Assembly: GCA_023014485.1 (NCBI GenBank)
Contig: JAJOZX010002714.1
Span: forward strand, 513,501 to 577,500
Direction: 5' to 3'
Origin: Bathynomus jamesi
Lineage: Eukaryota; Arthropoda; Malacostraca; Isopoda; Cirolanidae
Length of the DNA: 64,000 nucleotides
The translations under genes were made by a program, and so were the position numbers. Position 1 is the first letter of the stretch; every line of letters begins with the position of its first letter. Shown piece after piece: positions 10,039 to 21,078 of this stretch. The notes beneath the pieces were generated by a model that was not told the DNA's origin, searched no databases, and saw nothing but the letters and a program-made list of their open reading frames with translations.

Positions 10039-12078
10039 TGGGGAACTCCAACGCAAAACTAATGTGGGAATCGTTTGAAACAGTATTTAGGACTATAAAT
10101 GAGGAATGTGTACCGTACAAAATTAAGCGTGCGAAAGTAAATAACAAGCCCTTGTGGTTTACTTCTAGAGTAAGAGACTTTATAAAGAGTAGAGATAGGG
10201 CTTATAGACTACATAAGTGCGATAAAGACAATTTGTGGTTACGAAACAACTTCATATCTCTAAGGCGTGAAGCGAAAAGTGTGATAGAAAAGTCCAAGCG
10301 CGAATTTGAAATCTCCATAGCTCGTGACGGTAAAGAAAACCCCAAGCGATTCTTTCAATACGTCAACAATAGAAATCCAGTAAAAAGTGTCTTGGGGCCG
10401 TTGAAAAATGTTAACGGAGATCTAGTTTCTGAAAACAAGGAAATGGCTACCTTGCTAAACGAATTCTTTACGTCAGTTTCTACTATAGAAGATGTAACGA
10501 ATATCCCTACGGTCATAGACATAATACCTTTGATAATGGTAATATTTTGGATAATATTGTGGTTAGTGAAGGGGAAGTAATGCGCTATATTGATAAAATG
10601 AAAACGCGTAAATCACCGGGGCCGGATTCCATATACCCCATATATCCCATACAACTAAAAGAATTAAAAGATAGCATTGTTGTGCCACTAACAAAGATTT
10701 TTAATGCGTCTACTTCTAAGGGGTGCGTACCAGATAATTTCAAGTTAGTAAACGTAACACCTATCTTTAAGAAAGGCGATAAAGGTGCGGCAGGAAATTA
10801 TAGGCCAATCAGTTTAACGTCTGTTGTAGGTAAGCTACTGGAATCAATAATTAGGGATCGTATAGTTGAACACTTAGAATTGCATAACTTAGAAATACGC
10901 AGCACGGTTTTAGGCGAAACAAATCTTGCTTAACTAATCTTTTAGAATTTTTTCAAAGCTTGGTTGATGTTTACGATAGTCATCGGGCGGTTGATGTAGT
11001 GTATTTAGATTTTCAAAAAGCGTTTGACACTGTACCGCACAAAAGACTCACTGAGAAAACTAAGGCTCATGGAATCAGGGTGTAGTAATAAATTGGCTAG
11101 AAGAGTGGTTGCGAGGTAGGAAACAGAGGGTGGTCGTTGATGAAGCGGAGTCGTGTTGGGCTAATGTAGCGAGTGGCGTTCCTCAGGGTTCTGTATTGGG
11201 CCCCTTGCTTTTTCTTATATATATTAACGATTTAGATGTCGGCCTAGTCAGTACAGTTTCAAAATTTGCGGATGACACAAAGCTGGGTGGTAGGGGGATT
11301 AATGACGAAGATAGAGGTAAAATCCAGAATGATCTGAATAAAATCGTTCATTGGTCAGTCATATGGCAAATGAGATTTAACGTCGATAAGTGCAAAATTT
11401 TACGTATAGGTTCGCGTAACGGTAATTTTGCGTATAGTATGTCAGGGAAAGAGTTGATAAGCGTAGAGCAGGAAAAAAGATTTTGGAGTTATAGTCAATG
11501 GTGATTTAAAAGTAGCGAAACAAAGTACAGCAGCGGTCAATAAAGCGAACAAAGTGTTAGGTTTTATAGCTCGGAATTTTGAGTACAAATCGCGCGATAT
11601 TATAGTTCCTCTTTATAAATCATTAGTTAGACCCCATTTGGAGTACGCGGTCCAATTTTGGAATCCGCATATGCGAAAAGATATAGACAAACTCGAAAGA
11701 GTTCAAAGACGAATAACTAAGATGATTCCGTCGCTTAGGTCAAAGTCGTACGAGGATAGGCTTAAGGAGTTAAAATTGACTACACTCGAGACTAGGAGGC
11801 TAAGGGGTGATCTAATCCAGGTTTTCAAAATTATGCATGGGTTCGATAACGTAGACAGAGATAGCTTTTTCAAAATATCTCAATATAATAGGACTAGAAA
11901 TAACGGGTGTAAGTTGACAAGTAGAAGGTTCGAGACAGCAGTTGCCAAAAACTTTTTTACGCATAGAATAAATAGTAAATAGCTGGAATAGTTTGCCGGT
12001 AGAAGTAATTAGTAGCACGTCTATAAACATGTTTAAAAATCGATTAGACGCATATGTTGATAGATTGGGTATAGTTTA
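10011..12078 (+). pseudogene. CR1 reverse transcriptase
   Basis: Four overlapping frames together cover the whole RT. The linker NKPLWFTSRVRDFIKSRDRA (10147) leads to RKSPGPDSIYP (10608), NVTPIFKKGDKGAAGNYRPI (10750), palm A VYLDFQKAFDTVPHKRL (10980-11050), GVPQGSVLGPLLFLIYIND (11176) and active-site box SKFADDTKLGG (11260). The thumb block PLYKSLVRPHLEYAVQFWN follows (11611), then a TRGH-like tail and a decayed NSW-type end. Both catalytic aspartates of FADD are intact. Frameshifts lie near 10540, 10925, 11086, 11480 and 11965. It is a recent-looking but inactive copy. Confidence 0.9.
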
Positions 12079-12100
12079 AGGTAGTAAAATTAAGGGTTGG

Positions 12101-12855
12101 ATAAGATAGATTTTGATTCTCTTTTCATTAAAGATCACAATAACCAGACTAGAGGTCATAGTATGAAATTATTTAAGCCAAGATGTAGAACAAATTTAAG
12201 AAAACATAGTTTTACAAGTGTTGTGGGATATAGGGAGGCAGCATCTTGGGTTAGGGGATACTCTCTGTCCTTACACACCCCATTTAAAGAGATTCCTCTG
12301 CCGAGCGGTGCCCCCATAGTACTGTGAGGTATTGAAAAACTCATGATCTTCACTTGCCCCACAAACACCTTTAAATGGGAGACCCAAAATGGGTGCACAC
12401 ACATTTCTACATTACTGTACAGTCTTTACAGCCACACCTACACTTTTCCTCCTAAGTATATATATTGTAATGTATATGGTTGTAAATTGTGACTTGGTCC
12501 GCAATTGATATGGACCGTGACTTATTTTTGGTTGGCAAGGTACTGGTATTGATGGATACCGTAATGAAATTGACTGGATTCTTTGGATCTGATATATTTG
12601 CATGTCGGTTATAAATAGATATAGAGTGTAACATATTTGTGGATAGTAGTCTATTATGACTTGATCCTCTGGATCCAGAGATTCTATCTTTAGTTTTAAA
12701 TTGATAATTAATTAGTTTTAAATTGATAATTATTTAGTTTTGTAAAAATTGGTTGTTGCCAATGTACAGGCAGTTTTTACATAGTGGAGCCACCTCGATG
12801 GGCCGAAGTGGCCCCTAGTGTGCCCACTATAAAAATTTCATATGTTCTTATGTTC
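12101..12855 (+). pseudogene. 3' end of another CR1-like element with its 3' tail
   Basis: Residues FIKDHNNQTRGHSMKLFKPR then RTNLRKHSF (12120-12220) are the C-terminal motif of CR1-like reverse transcriptases. A long untranslated tail follows, ending in a block around 12785-12835 (GTGGAGCCACCTCGATGGGC) and TTCTTATGTTC repeats, which look like the 3' terminus. The same tail block occurs on the minus strand at 33322-33405. The upstream coding part is missing, as expected for a 5' truncated insertion. Confidence 0.65.
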
Positions 12856-12859
12856 TTTG

Positions 12860-13763
12860 TGGTTCGGAACCCACGTAAAATTGTAGGTCCCCTCCGCCAC
12901 CACGGAGGACATGCACAATACACAATTACGAAACAGTTAGGTAGACCAGCCATGAGTGGATCCTGGGTCTTTGTTGGTCTGAAACATTATTATAACTGCT
13001 ACGAGGTTACGAGGTATGATACAACCCAGAATGGTCCCCTGAGAAACTTCTGTTTCACACAAACCATGCATGGAACATGGAACTCTTCTAAGAAAATTAA
13101 GTCGACTGTAGTCCCAGTAAGTAATGGTAAATGACAAATACTATACAGTCCTGTAGCCAGGACTTCCCAAAGGGGAGGGGGTTGAAACTGTAGAAAAGTG
13201 GACCTTTTGGTGCAACGGCCTAGTCACTGCGGAAGGGGTTTGGAGTAGTTAAGGTTAGAGTAGCTTGTGAAGTTTAAAAAAATGCGTGTTTATGTACTAA
13301 ATGATATTATATATTATAATATCACATCATCAGTTATAACTATGGTTACAAAAGTGGACCTTTCCTGTCAAGGTAAGGATCGTTCGACCCCCCTCCCCTG
13401 ACCCTCCCTGCCTACGGGCCTGCTATAGTTTTACTTTTTCATGATGGAAACCCAACTTCGACAACGGGTCACTAGCAAAGAGGTCCCAAAATGTAGCTTC
13501 TCTCACCAACTGTCTGCTAAGCAGATAGGACCCAACTTTGGGACAAGGTCTAGGGTTTAAAGCCTCCTAGACCACTACATTCAGAACCTCAATGTACACA
13601 AGAAACTCGTTGCATTTATCTCGGAGTGAATACATCAAAGAAAAGGGGTAACTATTGTATTTTTATCCAAAAAACAAAGCTTCACCTCAACCGGAAAGTT
13701 TTAGCGTCCACTTTTCAAGGCACTTAATACGTCCGTTTAATGTTTCTCAGGCGACCATTCTGA
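12860..13763. repeat. Diverged repeat related to 42930-44740
   Basis: Phrases such as GGAACTCTTCTAAGAAAATT, AAGTAATGGTAA.TGACAAATACTATA and a TCACTAGCAAAGAGGTCCCAAAAT block recur at 42950-43260 and 44060-44740 around Tigger remnants. No coding frame here is credible. Confidence 0.55.
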
Positions 13764-13771
13764 GTTGTACC

Positions 13772-14204
13772 CAGGGCCGGATTAAGCATTCATGATGTCC
13801 TGGTTTGGGAATTTTAATGGACTCCCATGTTTCACTGTTTCCAAACCCCATTTCCTGAATAAAATTCAGTACAGCAATGTAATTTATCAAATTTATATTT
13901 TCAAATCACACAATTAATTGAACAAATCTAATTGTTCACTTCTCTCTCTTTCATTAACGAAAAAGACTCCAAGGAAAATCGCCAGTTTTAGGTTAAAAAT
14001 TGACAATTTTCGCCAGTTAACTTGTTTTGGGCTTTTCCAAGAAATTTAATAAAATAATAATTTAATAATAAATAATAATGAACATTAATGAGGATAATTT
14101 CTACTATTCGGTAACTGACGAGTGAATGCTCGGAGCCCCTCTGAGCCTGAGGCTTGGGGCCCATAGGCTCTAGTCTAATTTGCCCATGCGTTAATCCGGT
14201 CCTG
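13772..14204. mobile_element. hAT MITE
   Basis: Inverted ends CAGGGCCGGATTAA and TTAATCCGGTCCTG, flanked by GTTGTACC (13764-13771) and GTTGTATC (14205-14212), a 7/8 target duplication. It is 433 bp long and has no coding content. Confidence 0.8.
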
Positions 14205-14212
14205 GTTGTATC

Positions 14213-14854
14213 ACATGTGCGGATGTGCCTCATTATTTTTGAGGGGGCCGACCCAATTATTGTTTTTCAAATTAAATTTACATAGAACTTGAGGGGAGTT
14301 TAAACACTCCCATTTCGCCTCAGAGCATCGCTCCCAACTAAAGGGAGTTTCCTTTGATTGTTGTTTGCCCAGGTTAGCAGACGGAAATTTACCAGATGTG
14401 CATTTACGTATTGCCTTAATTTTCTTCTCGAAATAGTTTTGATGAAGTCGGTGAGAGAAAATTTGGTACGAAAAAATACGTTCTCTTATGTCTTGTTTGT
14501 TGTTAATGTAGGCCTCACGGCCTAGTTTCTGCGATAACAGGCCCAATGCCTACATAATTTTATGTTCTTCTGTTCCTCCTATGATAAATTTCCCCATCTC
14601 CAATGGGCTTAACCCTAAATTCGAAGCAATTTGTAGTTATACAGTCTAATAAATTGTAATCTTGCATTGTAATAGTATAACCTATAAGTTACCGTATAAG
14701 TTATTGTATTGTAGGCGCGCTTAGGTCTGGGTTTTTATATTACATTACATTTCATTTGGAAAACGAAGCCACCGGGCCCATCGAGATAATCCAAGTCATG
14801 AGCTACATTTTAATAATTATAAAATCTTGCAAAATGTCAATCTCAAGTCAGCTA
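14213..14854. other. No gene seen
   Basis: AT-rich sequence with a stretch on the minus strand (14211-14546) lacking any recognisable family. A TTATGTTCTTCTGTTCC phrase near 14560 resembles CR1 3' tails, so this may be an old 3' untranslated remnant. Confidence 0.35.
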
Positions 14855-15072
14855 ATTAATATCAGAGCTGGGCACTTCCGCAAACACTTCCGCAAACCGC
14901 AAATTCCGCAATTGCGGAAGTATGTTTTTCGTTTGCGGATTTGCGTTTGCGGCAAAGTCATCGCAAATTAGTGAATTTGCGTTGCGGAACTAAGACCGCA
15001 AACGCAAATCTTTCCGCAAATTTCACACGTGGCCACTGGCCAAGCCCGCTAGTGCTGTGACGCTGCTGTGAT

Positions 15073-16157
15073 GAAACCGGTCGCCACCAGCCTGGACAAG
15101 CTGCAGTCTGAGAGGGAGGCTTACATGGGGTCCTTCTTCCAACCCTCTATGTCTTCAGACAAAGGCTGGAGTGCATGAAGACCAAGCCCTTCAAGTATGC
15201 CAAGCCATTGTTGGAGTACCTCCTGGAACACCCTAATAGTGAGGAGAAGAGGCCAAAGGGGTTCAAGGGCAGGTTCTCCACCATATTCTCAAACATGGAC
15301 CTTCTCATGGCGACTGCAATTCACCCTTCTTCAAACTGCATGTGGTCCGGCACATCAACCCTGGCAATGTCGACGCGACGAGAACGAGGCTGTCGGATGA
15401 AATCCGGGAGCACGCTGCCATCGAGACTTCCGGACCCAGCAGTGCCGAGGACGACGATGACGAGGACGAATTCTTCAAGGTGATTTACTGATCATTTTCG
15501 TTATTTACATAATCATTAATTCATTATGTAGATTAAAATTTAATTATTTAGTTATAAATTAATGTGTGACCGCACTCTGCGTAGCCTAGTTGTAGTAGTT
15601 GCCAGTTACTGTTAGTACTACTCATAGTCTGAGCTCACTCACACTCAGTCATTCAATTTGAACAATTTGAACAATTTCTGACTTGTTAGTTGTTGTTACT
15701 GAGTCTGTTAGTAACTTGGACTGTCATACTAAGTTAATAGTAAATTACTATTTTTTTGTATTATTTATTAAATTATTTAATTTATTTCCAGGAGTTGAGG
15801 ACCTATGGCCCAACGCCAATGGAGAGGGAGACCAGCAACAGCAACTCCAATCGCCTCTCCAACAAGTTGGCGAAAGAGTTGGACAGTTGGTCCTCTGACA
15901 AGGAGAAGAACAAGGAGCTGGAGCAGAGCATGTTCCCCAAACTTCACCGCAACGCCTGGGTTCATGTTTTCCTCAAGTATAACACGGCCATCCCCAGCTC
16001 TGCGGCCGTGGAGAGACTGTTCTCCCAGGGGTCAGATATAATGAAGCCCAAAAGGGCCAGCCTGACCTCTGACAACTTCGAACGTCTCGTGTTCATGAAG
16101 GGGAACATGGACTTATTAAAACTGGATTTGGCTCAGTTACTGGAGGAGGACGACTGA
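15073..16157 (+). pseudogene. hAT transposase, C-terminal exons with one intron
   Basis: The first exon reads LDKLQSEREAYMGSF, then after a frameshift VFRQRLECMKTKPFKYAKPL and LLATAIHP-type sequence, and after another frameshift near 15326 FKLHVVRHINPG and an acidic tail. It ends at AAG 15479 with a GT donor at 15480. The acceptor AG is at 15790-15791 and the second exon restarts in phase. It ends with the hAT dimerisation signature SSAAVERLFSQGSDIMKPKR then SLTSDNFERLVFMKGN and stops at 16155-16157. The N-terminal zinc finger and most of the DDE core are missing. Confidence 0.85.
15480..15791 (+). other. Intron in the hAT transposase
   Basis: AAG/GTGATT donor and TTATTTCCAG/GAG acceptor bound 312 bp of AT-rich sequence. 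Removing it keeps the flanking codons in one frame (phase 0). Confidence 0.75.
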
Positions 16158-16856
16158 ACTTGTTGACAAAGCCAGAGGCGTACACTTGTAGAGGCTAGAG
16201 GGGTTGAGTTGTACAGTGAGTTCAAGTTGTGTACAGTCACAGTGTTAACTTAATTTAACTTGTGTAATGTAATGTGTGTACAGTTACTACAGTTACAGTA
16301 CAGTCTTCTCTAACGTGTCTAAGTCTCAAAATTTATGAAATTCAAATGATTAAATTTATTATTTAATTTATTTACTATTTACTTGCAGGAGGTGTTTTTG
16401 TTCAATATAATATATCAATATATGTAGTATTTTTATTTCTTCTACAATAGTGATTTATTGTAATAAATTATTTAGCCTTGTTTTTAATAAAAACAAGGCT
16501 AAAACATTAAACATTAAAAAGATATAAAAACTTTTTATACCTCTTTAATGTTTTGGATGCTTTTTATAGTTAAAATTGCGATTGCGGAATTTGCGGTTTG
16601 CGGAAGTGTTTGCGGAAGTGCCCAGCACTGTAAAAATTGGAAATATGGTTTGCGTTTGCGGATTTGCGTTTGCGGCACCAAAAATGGCAAGCAGTTTGCG
16701 GATTTGCGGTTGCGGAAGGTAAGGTTTGAGTTTGCGGATTTGCGATTGCGGAAGTGATTTTGAGTTTGCGGTGCCCAGCTCTGATTAATATACAACTATT
16801 TACTACCACCAAAGTAGCCTACATAACTTAAGCTAAGAATATGCACTATATACAAT

Positions 16857-17243
16857 CTACAAACTATCTCTTTCACTCATGAAAGTGTCTACATTTTCCT
16901 TAAAATTAACTAATGAGCTACTGTTTACCGCATCATATGGCAAGTCATTCCAAAAATCTACTACGCTATGTCTGAAAAAGTACTTTCGTAGATCAAGTCT
17001 ACAGGTCTGTTTTTTAATTTTCTTATTATGCCCATGAGTTATCCCATCAGCCTCTAGTGAGAAAATGTTACGTACATTTAAACTGTCTAAACCTGAAAAC
17101 ATTTTGAACATCTGCATCATATCTCCCCTCATACAATGTCTCTCAAAACTAAACATACCTAGTTCCTTTAATCTATCCCTGTACTCCAATCTTCTAAGGT
17201 TAGGGATAAGCTTGGTTGCCCTATGTTGCACACCTTCAAGCAT
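16857..17243 (-). pseudogene. CR1-like RT C-terminus, minus strand
   Basis: A continuous 128-residue frame begins LEGVQHRATKLIPNLRRLEY, contains MRGDMMQMFKMFSG, and ends with the CR1 C-terminal motif RKYFFRHSVVDFWNDLPYDA and VNFKENVDTFMSERDSL. This is the normal last 130 residues after the thumb of CR1-like RTs. It is 5' truncated just upstream, at about 17260. A more decayed copy of the same family lies on the plus strand at 17540-17858, with 5' ends facing. Confidence 0.8.
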
Positions 17244-17539
17244 ATCAATATCATATCTAAGGTGAGGGGATCAGGCTTGAATGCAGTACTGTGAGTGAGG
17301 TCTAACATAAGAATTATAAGAATTATATAATTTGAAGTAAACTGTATGATATACGTGTATAGTTTTTCCATAGTCTCAGTGGTTTTTCTCGATATTACCA
17401 AAGAGTATGAAGTTTTGTACAAGCGTGGTCTGACCAGATATAGGTAGGCTTTGCTTCTCTACCTAATTGTCTCTTTTTGTATCTTAATCTCGATAGGCCC
17501 GAGGGGCTTCATGTTTCCCAAAATTAATGTAAATACTGT

Positions 17540-17858
17540 ATAGTGAATTTGTGTAACTTCTTATCCCTAGCTTAAGAAAGTTAGAATAGAGATTGAAAGA
17601 AAATATGATTCAGATGTTCAAAATGTTTTCAAGTTTGGATTTTAGACAATTTAGGATCTGACAAAAGAACTCGAGGGCATAAAAAAAATCAGGAAATAGA
17701 CTTATAGACTGGATCTACAAAAACACTTTTTTTGTCATATAGTAGTAGGATTTTGGGATGACTTACCATATGATGTGGTAAATAGTAGCTCCTTAGTTAG
17801 TTTTAAGAAACATTTTGATGCTTTTCTAAATGAAAGAGACAACTTGCCGATTGTGTAA
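17540..17858 (+). pseudogene. CR1-like RT C-terminus, plus strand
   Basis: A decayed copy of the 16857-17243 sequence in opposite orientation. Recognisable pieces are MIQMFKMFSSLDF (17604), GFWDDLPYDVVNSSSLVSFK (about 17752) and FLNERDN near 17826. Stops and frameshifts remove any coding ability. Confidence 0.65.
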
Positions 17859-17959
17859 ATACCTCACTAGTTTTGTAAATATTTAAATGATGATTAGCTC
17901 ACTTAAAATTGATTTTTTGCAAAATTCTTTCATAAAATATGCTTTACATTACTTATCTG

Positions 17960-18236
17960 GGTACTTGTAGGTTATCTCCCTCCCCCACCAATTTTGACAG
18001 AATATTTTCGTTAAAACTAAAGAAAATATCACGACTTAACCTAACCAGTTATCAAGGGCGTACAGTTGATCTATTATTAATTATAACATTGTTTGTTTCT
18101 GGAATAGTATTTACTATTTACTAATAGATCAACTGTACGCCCTTGATAATTGGTTAGGTTAAGTCGTGATATTTTCGTTAATTTTAACGAAAATATTCTG
18201 TCAAAATTGGTGGGGGGGAGATAACCTACAAGTACC
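17960..18236. mobile_element. Palindromic MITE with GGTA ends
   Basis: Almost the whole element is two inverted arms of about 115 bp (17960-18075 and 18121-18236) around a 45-bp loop. Ends are GGTACTTGTAGG / CCTACAAGTACC. The flanks CTTATCTG (17952-17959) and CTTGTCTG (18237-18244) are a 7/8 duplication. GGTA ends and 8-bp duplications match the Merlin elements in this window. Partial relatives are at 51535-51645 and 52765-52830. Confidence 0.85.
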
Positions 18237-18244
18237 CTTGTCTG

Positions 18245-18690
18245 TCTTGAGTAACCTCAACAAACCATGGTAGCTTTATGATGTGAATTGTGATCGATGT
18301 CTAAATATATTGGGAGCTACAATGACTTAACCTTATTACAAGATGACGGCCATTCTAACCAATATATTTCAATGACCCTTCGTCATTGAGGGACGAAATA
18401 TATGTTTGAATTTTTAGTCAACCAACTCTCATGAATGCAATAAAATTTTTGGTTTGGCTGATACATTTTCTTACACCAAATTTTTAATTTTAGACTTCTT
18501 TTTAAAATTTATATTATTTTATTCGAAGTTCATTTTCAATTTAACTTTTTATTTTTGACATATAACAATGCAATTTAATATTACGGGCCTTCCTCAGACA
18601 AATATAACCGCGTAACCCCAATTCTTGTTTATAAATTAATCTACCTATGAAAAAGTGTACCCTGAGTCCCTGACCGTTGTAATAGGAATA
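18245..18690. other. No gene seen
   Basis: AT-rich sequence between the palindromic MITE and the non-LTR element. No coding, RNA or repeat signal was recognised. Confidence 0.4.
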
Positions 18691-18691
18691 C

Positions 18692-19930
18692 AATAGAAAA
18701 AAGAGAAATACATGTGGGAAAGAAAAAGCACACTTCCAACAGAAGTATATGGAACAAAAAAGGAAAGTCCAGATGATGATAAAGGATGAAATATATAAGC
18801 ATGAGAAAAAAGTCAGTGAGAAGATAAAAGAGGGAGGAGGTGATAAATTATGGGAGCATATCAACAAGCTGAAAGGAAAGGAGGTAAAGAGGAAAACAGA
18901 AATAGAACTATACGATGAACAAGGAAATAAACTGGCACCTGAAGAGGCAGATAGGAAATTTGAAGGCTACTGGTTAGGAATATACCAGAAACATCCAAAT
19001 AAATTAGATACAGTCTGGACTGGGAATATGAAGGCAGAATTTATAGATAGGTACAGACAGAATGATTCTGCCCCAAGAGGTCATGGTGAGTAAGAAACAT
19101 ACCCTACCCTCCAGCCTACGAGACCATATAAGTATGGAATTTAAGATACAAGAAAGACATGACAAAGATGACCAAGGAGTGATAATGGGAACACTAGAAT
19201 ACCAAATACCACCTACTCTGAGAGAACATATAGATATGGCGTTAGAGGTGAGAAGTGAGGTGGGATATATGGATGTACCTATTATAACAACAAAGGAGAT
19301 AAAAGAAGGAATAAAAAGTATAAAAAATAGGAAAGCTGCTGGACCAAATGTTTTAAAGCCAGAATTCTTCAAGGCGTTGAGAAAGAGTGAAGTGTGCACC
19401 CAAGCATTAACAAACTGCCACAACCAGATCCTGAGAACAGGGAGTCTACCAAGGAATTGGAAGATGTCAAAAACAGTAATGGTGCCAAAGAAGAACAAAC
19501 CTACAGAGAAAGACCTAAGACCTATAGCATTAACTGATGTAGCATACAAGCTGTTCATGTCTATCATAAAAGCGAAGATAGAAGAACACCTAACTAGGAA
19601 TAATGAGGACAAGGACACGCAAGCTGGATTTTCACCAGGGAGAAGAATAGAGGATAATATCTATATCTTGAAATATTGTATAGAAAATAGGTACAGAAAT
19701 AGAAAACCCCTGATAGTGGCAGCAATTGATTTCGCAAAAGCTTTTGATTCGGTTAAAAGAGAAAAACTAGTGGAAGCTCTCATGAGATATAAGATTCACC
19801 CAAACATAATAGAAGTCATAACAAAAATCTATATGGGGGACAGTACCACAGTGAGGCTAAATGATGAGATATGTAAAGAAATAGAAGTAAGCAGTGGAAT
19901 AAGACAAGGATGTACCCTATCAGCAACTCT
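18692..19930 (+). pseudogene. Non-LTR reverse transcriptase, 5' part (interrupted)
   Basis: Two overlapping frames cover the RT linker and palm. The first (18749-19093) is a charged linker, KHEKKVSEKIKEGGGDKLWE. The second (19062-19930) has the blocks KSIKNRKAAGPNVLKPEFFK, NWKMSKTVMVPKKNKPTEKD, RPIALTDVAYKLF, TQAGFSPGRRIEDNI, palm A AAIDFAKAFDSVKREKL and SSGIRQGCTLSATL. The clade is not settled. A frameshift near 19075 separates the two. The frame is cut between two bases of a leucine codon by the BEL/Pao element at 19931 and continues in phase at 28767. Confidence 0.9.
19926..19930 (+). other. BEL target-site duplication, left
   Basis: ACTCT, repeated exactly at 28767-28771. Five base pairs is the usual BEL/Pao duplication length. 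Confidence 0.9.
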
Positions 19931-20024
19931 TGTTAGAAAATCTAGAAGAGGAAGAGCCATTGTTGTCCCAAGGCGATATGATGACTAAACTGATTGATGC
20001 AGCATTGCTTGTATATATTAAGGT

Positions 20025-20026
<2 letters not shown>

Positions 20027-20087
<61 letters not shown>
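20027..20087. repeat. (TA)n microsatellite
   Basis: About 55 bases of alternating TA at the left border of the insertion in the LTR. A second run is at 21041-21076 on the right border. Confidence 0.95.
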
Positions 20088-20089
<2 letters not shown>

Positions 20090-20460
20090 CCATTCAAACA
20101 ACACTGGAAAATAGGAAAGGCAGAATGTGTAGTGTTCCCAAATTAAAAGCACGACAAGGGACCTCCTCAACCCTGAAGGAAAATAGATTGGTTGTCAGGG
20201 GGCCAAGACTTTTCAACCAGCTTCCTAAGGACCTCAGAAACGTAACGGGGGTCAAAGTTGAAGTCTTCAAGAAAAGACTGGATGCCTGGCTCAGAACAGT
20301 ACCAGATGAGCCGGGCGTGCCTGGCTATGTACGGTGGAGAGCGCAAGAAAGTAACTCGCTCCTCCACCAGGCCAGACCTAGAGGCGGGGCCACCAGCTTG
20401 ACCTCCGTGTGAAGAGAGACCAACACATGAAACAACATAAGGTTCATAAGGTAAGGTAAG
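20088..20460 (+). pseudogene. 3' end of non-LTR element (same family as 8032-8815)
   Basis: A single frame to the TGA at 20410-20412 carries TTLENRKGRMCSVPKLKARQ, RGPRLFNQLPKDLRN and GYVRWRAQESNSLLHQ. It is nearly the same protein as at 8500-8815, but here intact over its last 105 residues. A tail of AAGGT-type repeats (20440-20462) follows. It is strongly 5' truncated. It lies inside the left LTR of the BEL element and so is younger than that LTR. Confidence 0.85.
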
Positions 20461-20461
20461 G

Positions 20462-21007
20462 TATATAAGCAAACAACCACAGGGAAAAGGAAACACAAAG
20501 TCCGAGCGCTTTCCTGATATATTCACATTATCAAGGAGGAACAGAAAATAGACAGAGATTACAAAGTAATTGAGTTAAATAGACAAGCAAAAAATTCACA
20601 ATCGGCACCTCAAATTAAAGGCCTTAAAGCCCTCTAAAGATTTTTCAATTGATAACATAATCTGTAGGCTGCTAAATTACTTCATTTCCGGCTTTAATTA
20701 AATATTAGTGTTAATAACCATTATAATAATTTTTGTTTTCTGTACTGGTGTTTTGTCTAATTTCATCTATATAGTCCTTTTATATTTAGTAATTTAGCAG
20801 CCTACAGATTATGTTATCAATTGAAAAAATCTTTAGAGGGCTTTAAGGCCTTCAATTTGAGGTGCCGATTGTGAATTTTTTGCTTGTCTATTTAACTCAT
20901 TTACTTTGTAATCTCTGTCTATTTTCTGTTCCTCCTTGATAATGTGAATATATCACGAAAGCGCTCGGACTTTGTGTTTCCTTTTCCCTGTGGTTGTTTG
21001 CTTATTA
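20462..21007. repeat. Foldback element, 215-bp arms
   Basis: Arms 20465-20682 and about 20790-21005 are inverted copies with a few mismatches around a loop of about 108 bp. The outer ends read ATAAGCAAACAACCACAGG and the reverse. No clear target duplication; the element is bordered by TA repeats. Confidence 0.85.
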
Positions 21008-21034
21008 ATAAGATCACGTGTTATTTTGTGATTT

Positions 21035-21040
<6 letters not shown>

Positions 21041-21076
<36 letters not shown>
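21041..21076. repeat. (TA)n microsatellite
   Basis: Right border of the extra DNA in the left LTR. The right LTR has only GTATATATAT here, which shows the pre-insertion site. Confidence 0.95.

Positions 21077-21078
<2 letters not shown>

Larger units (their letters stand above)
8816..12100 (+). mobile_element. CR1-type non-LTR retrotransposon, nearly full but broken
   Basis: A 3.3-kb stretch reads in order: SGNH-type esterase domain, AP-like endonuclease, reverse transcriptase and the C-terminal conserved tail. An esterase ahead of endonuclease-RT is a known feature of CR1-group elements. Stops and frameshifts interrupt each domain. It begins at the exact base where the previous element's 3' sequence is cut and runs to about 12100. 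Confidence 0.85.
14863..16783 (+). mobile_element. hAT element with GCGG-rich ends
   Basis: Inverted ends CAGAGCTGGGCAC / GTGCCCAGCTCTG and a perfect 8-bp duplication ATTAATAT (14855-14862, 16784-16791). Both subterminal regions are packed with TTTGCGG / GCGGATTTGCG units in both orientations (14875-15030 and 16575-16775). The interior encodes a partial transposase on two exons. Confidence 0.95.

Noticed and set aside
12784..13134. 116-residue plus-strand frame
   Set aside because: It overlaps a CR1 3' tail and a known repeat, with no domain. Chance frame.
18541..18867. Minus-strand 108-residue hydrophobic frame
   Set aside because: It overlaps the coding start of the non-LTR element in antisense and has no family resemblance.
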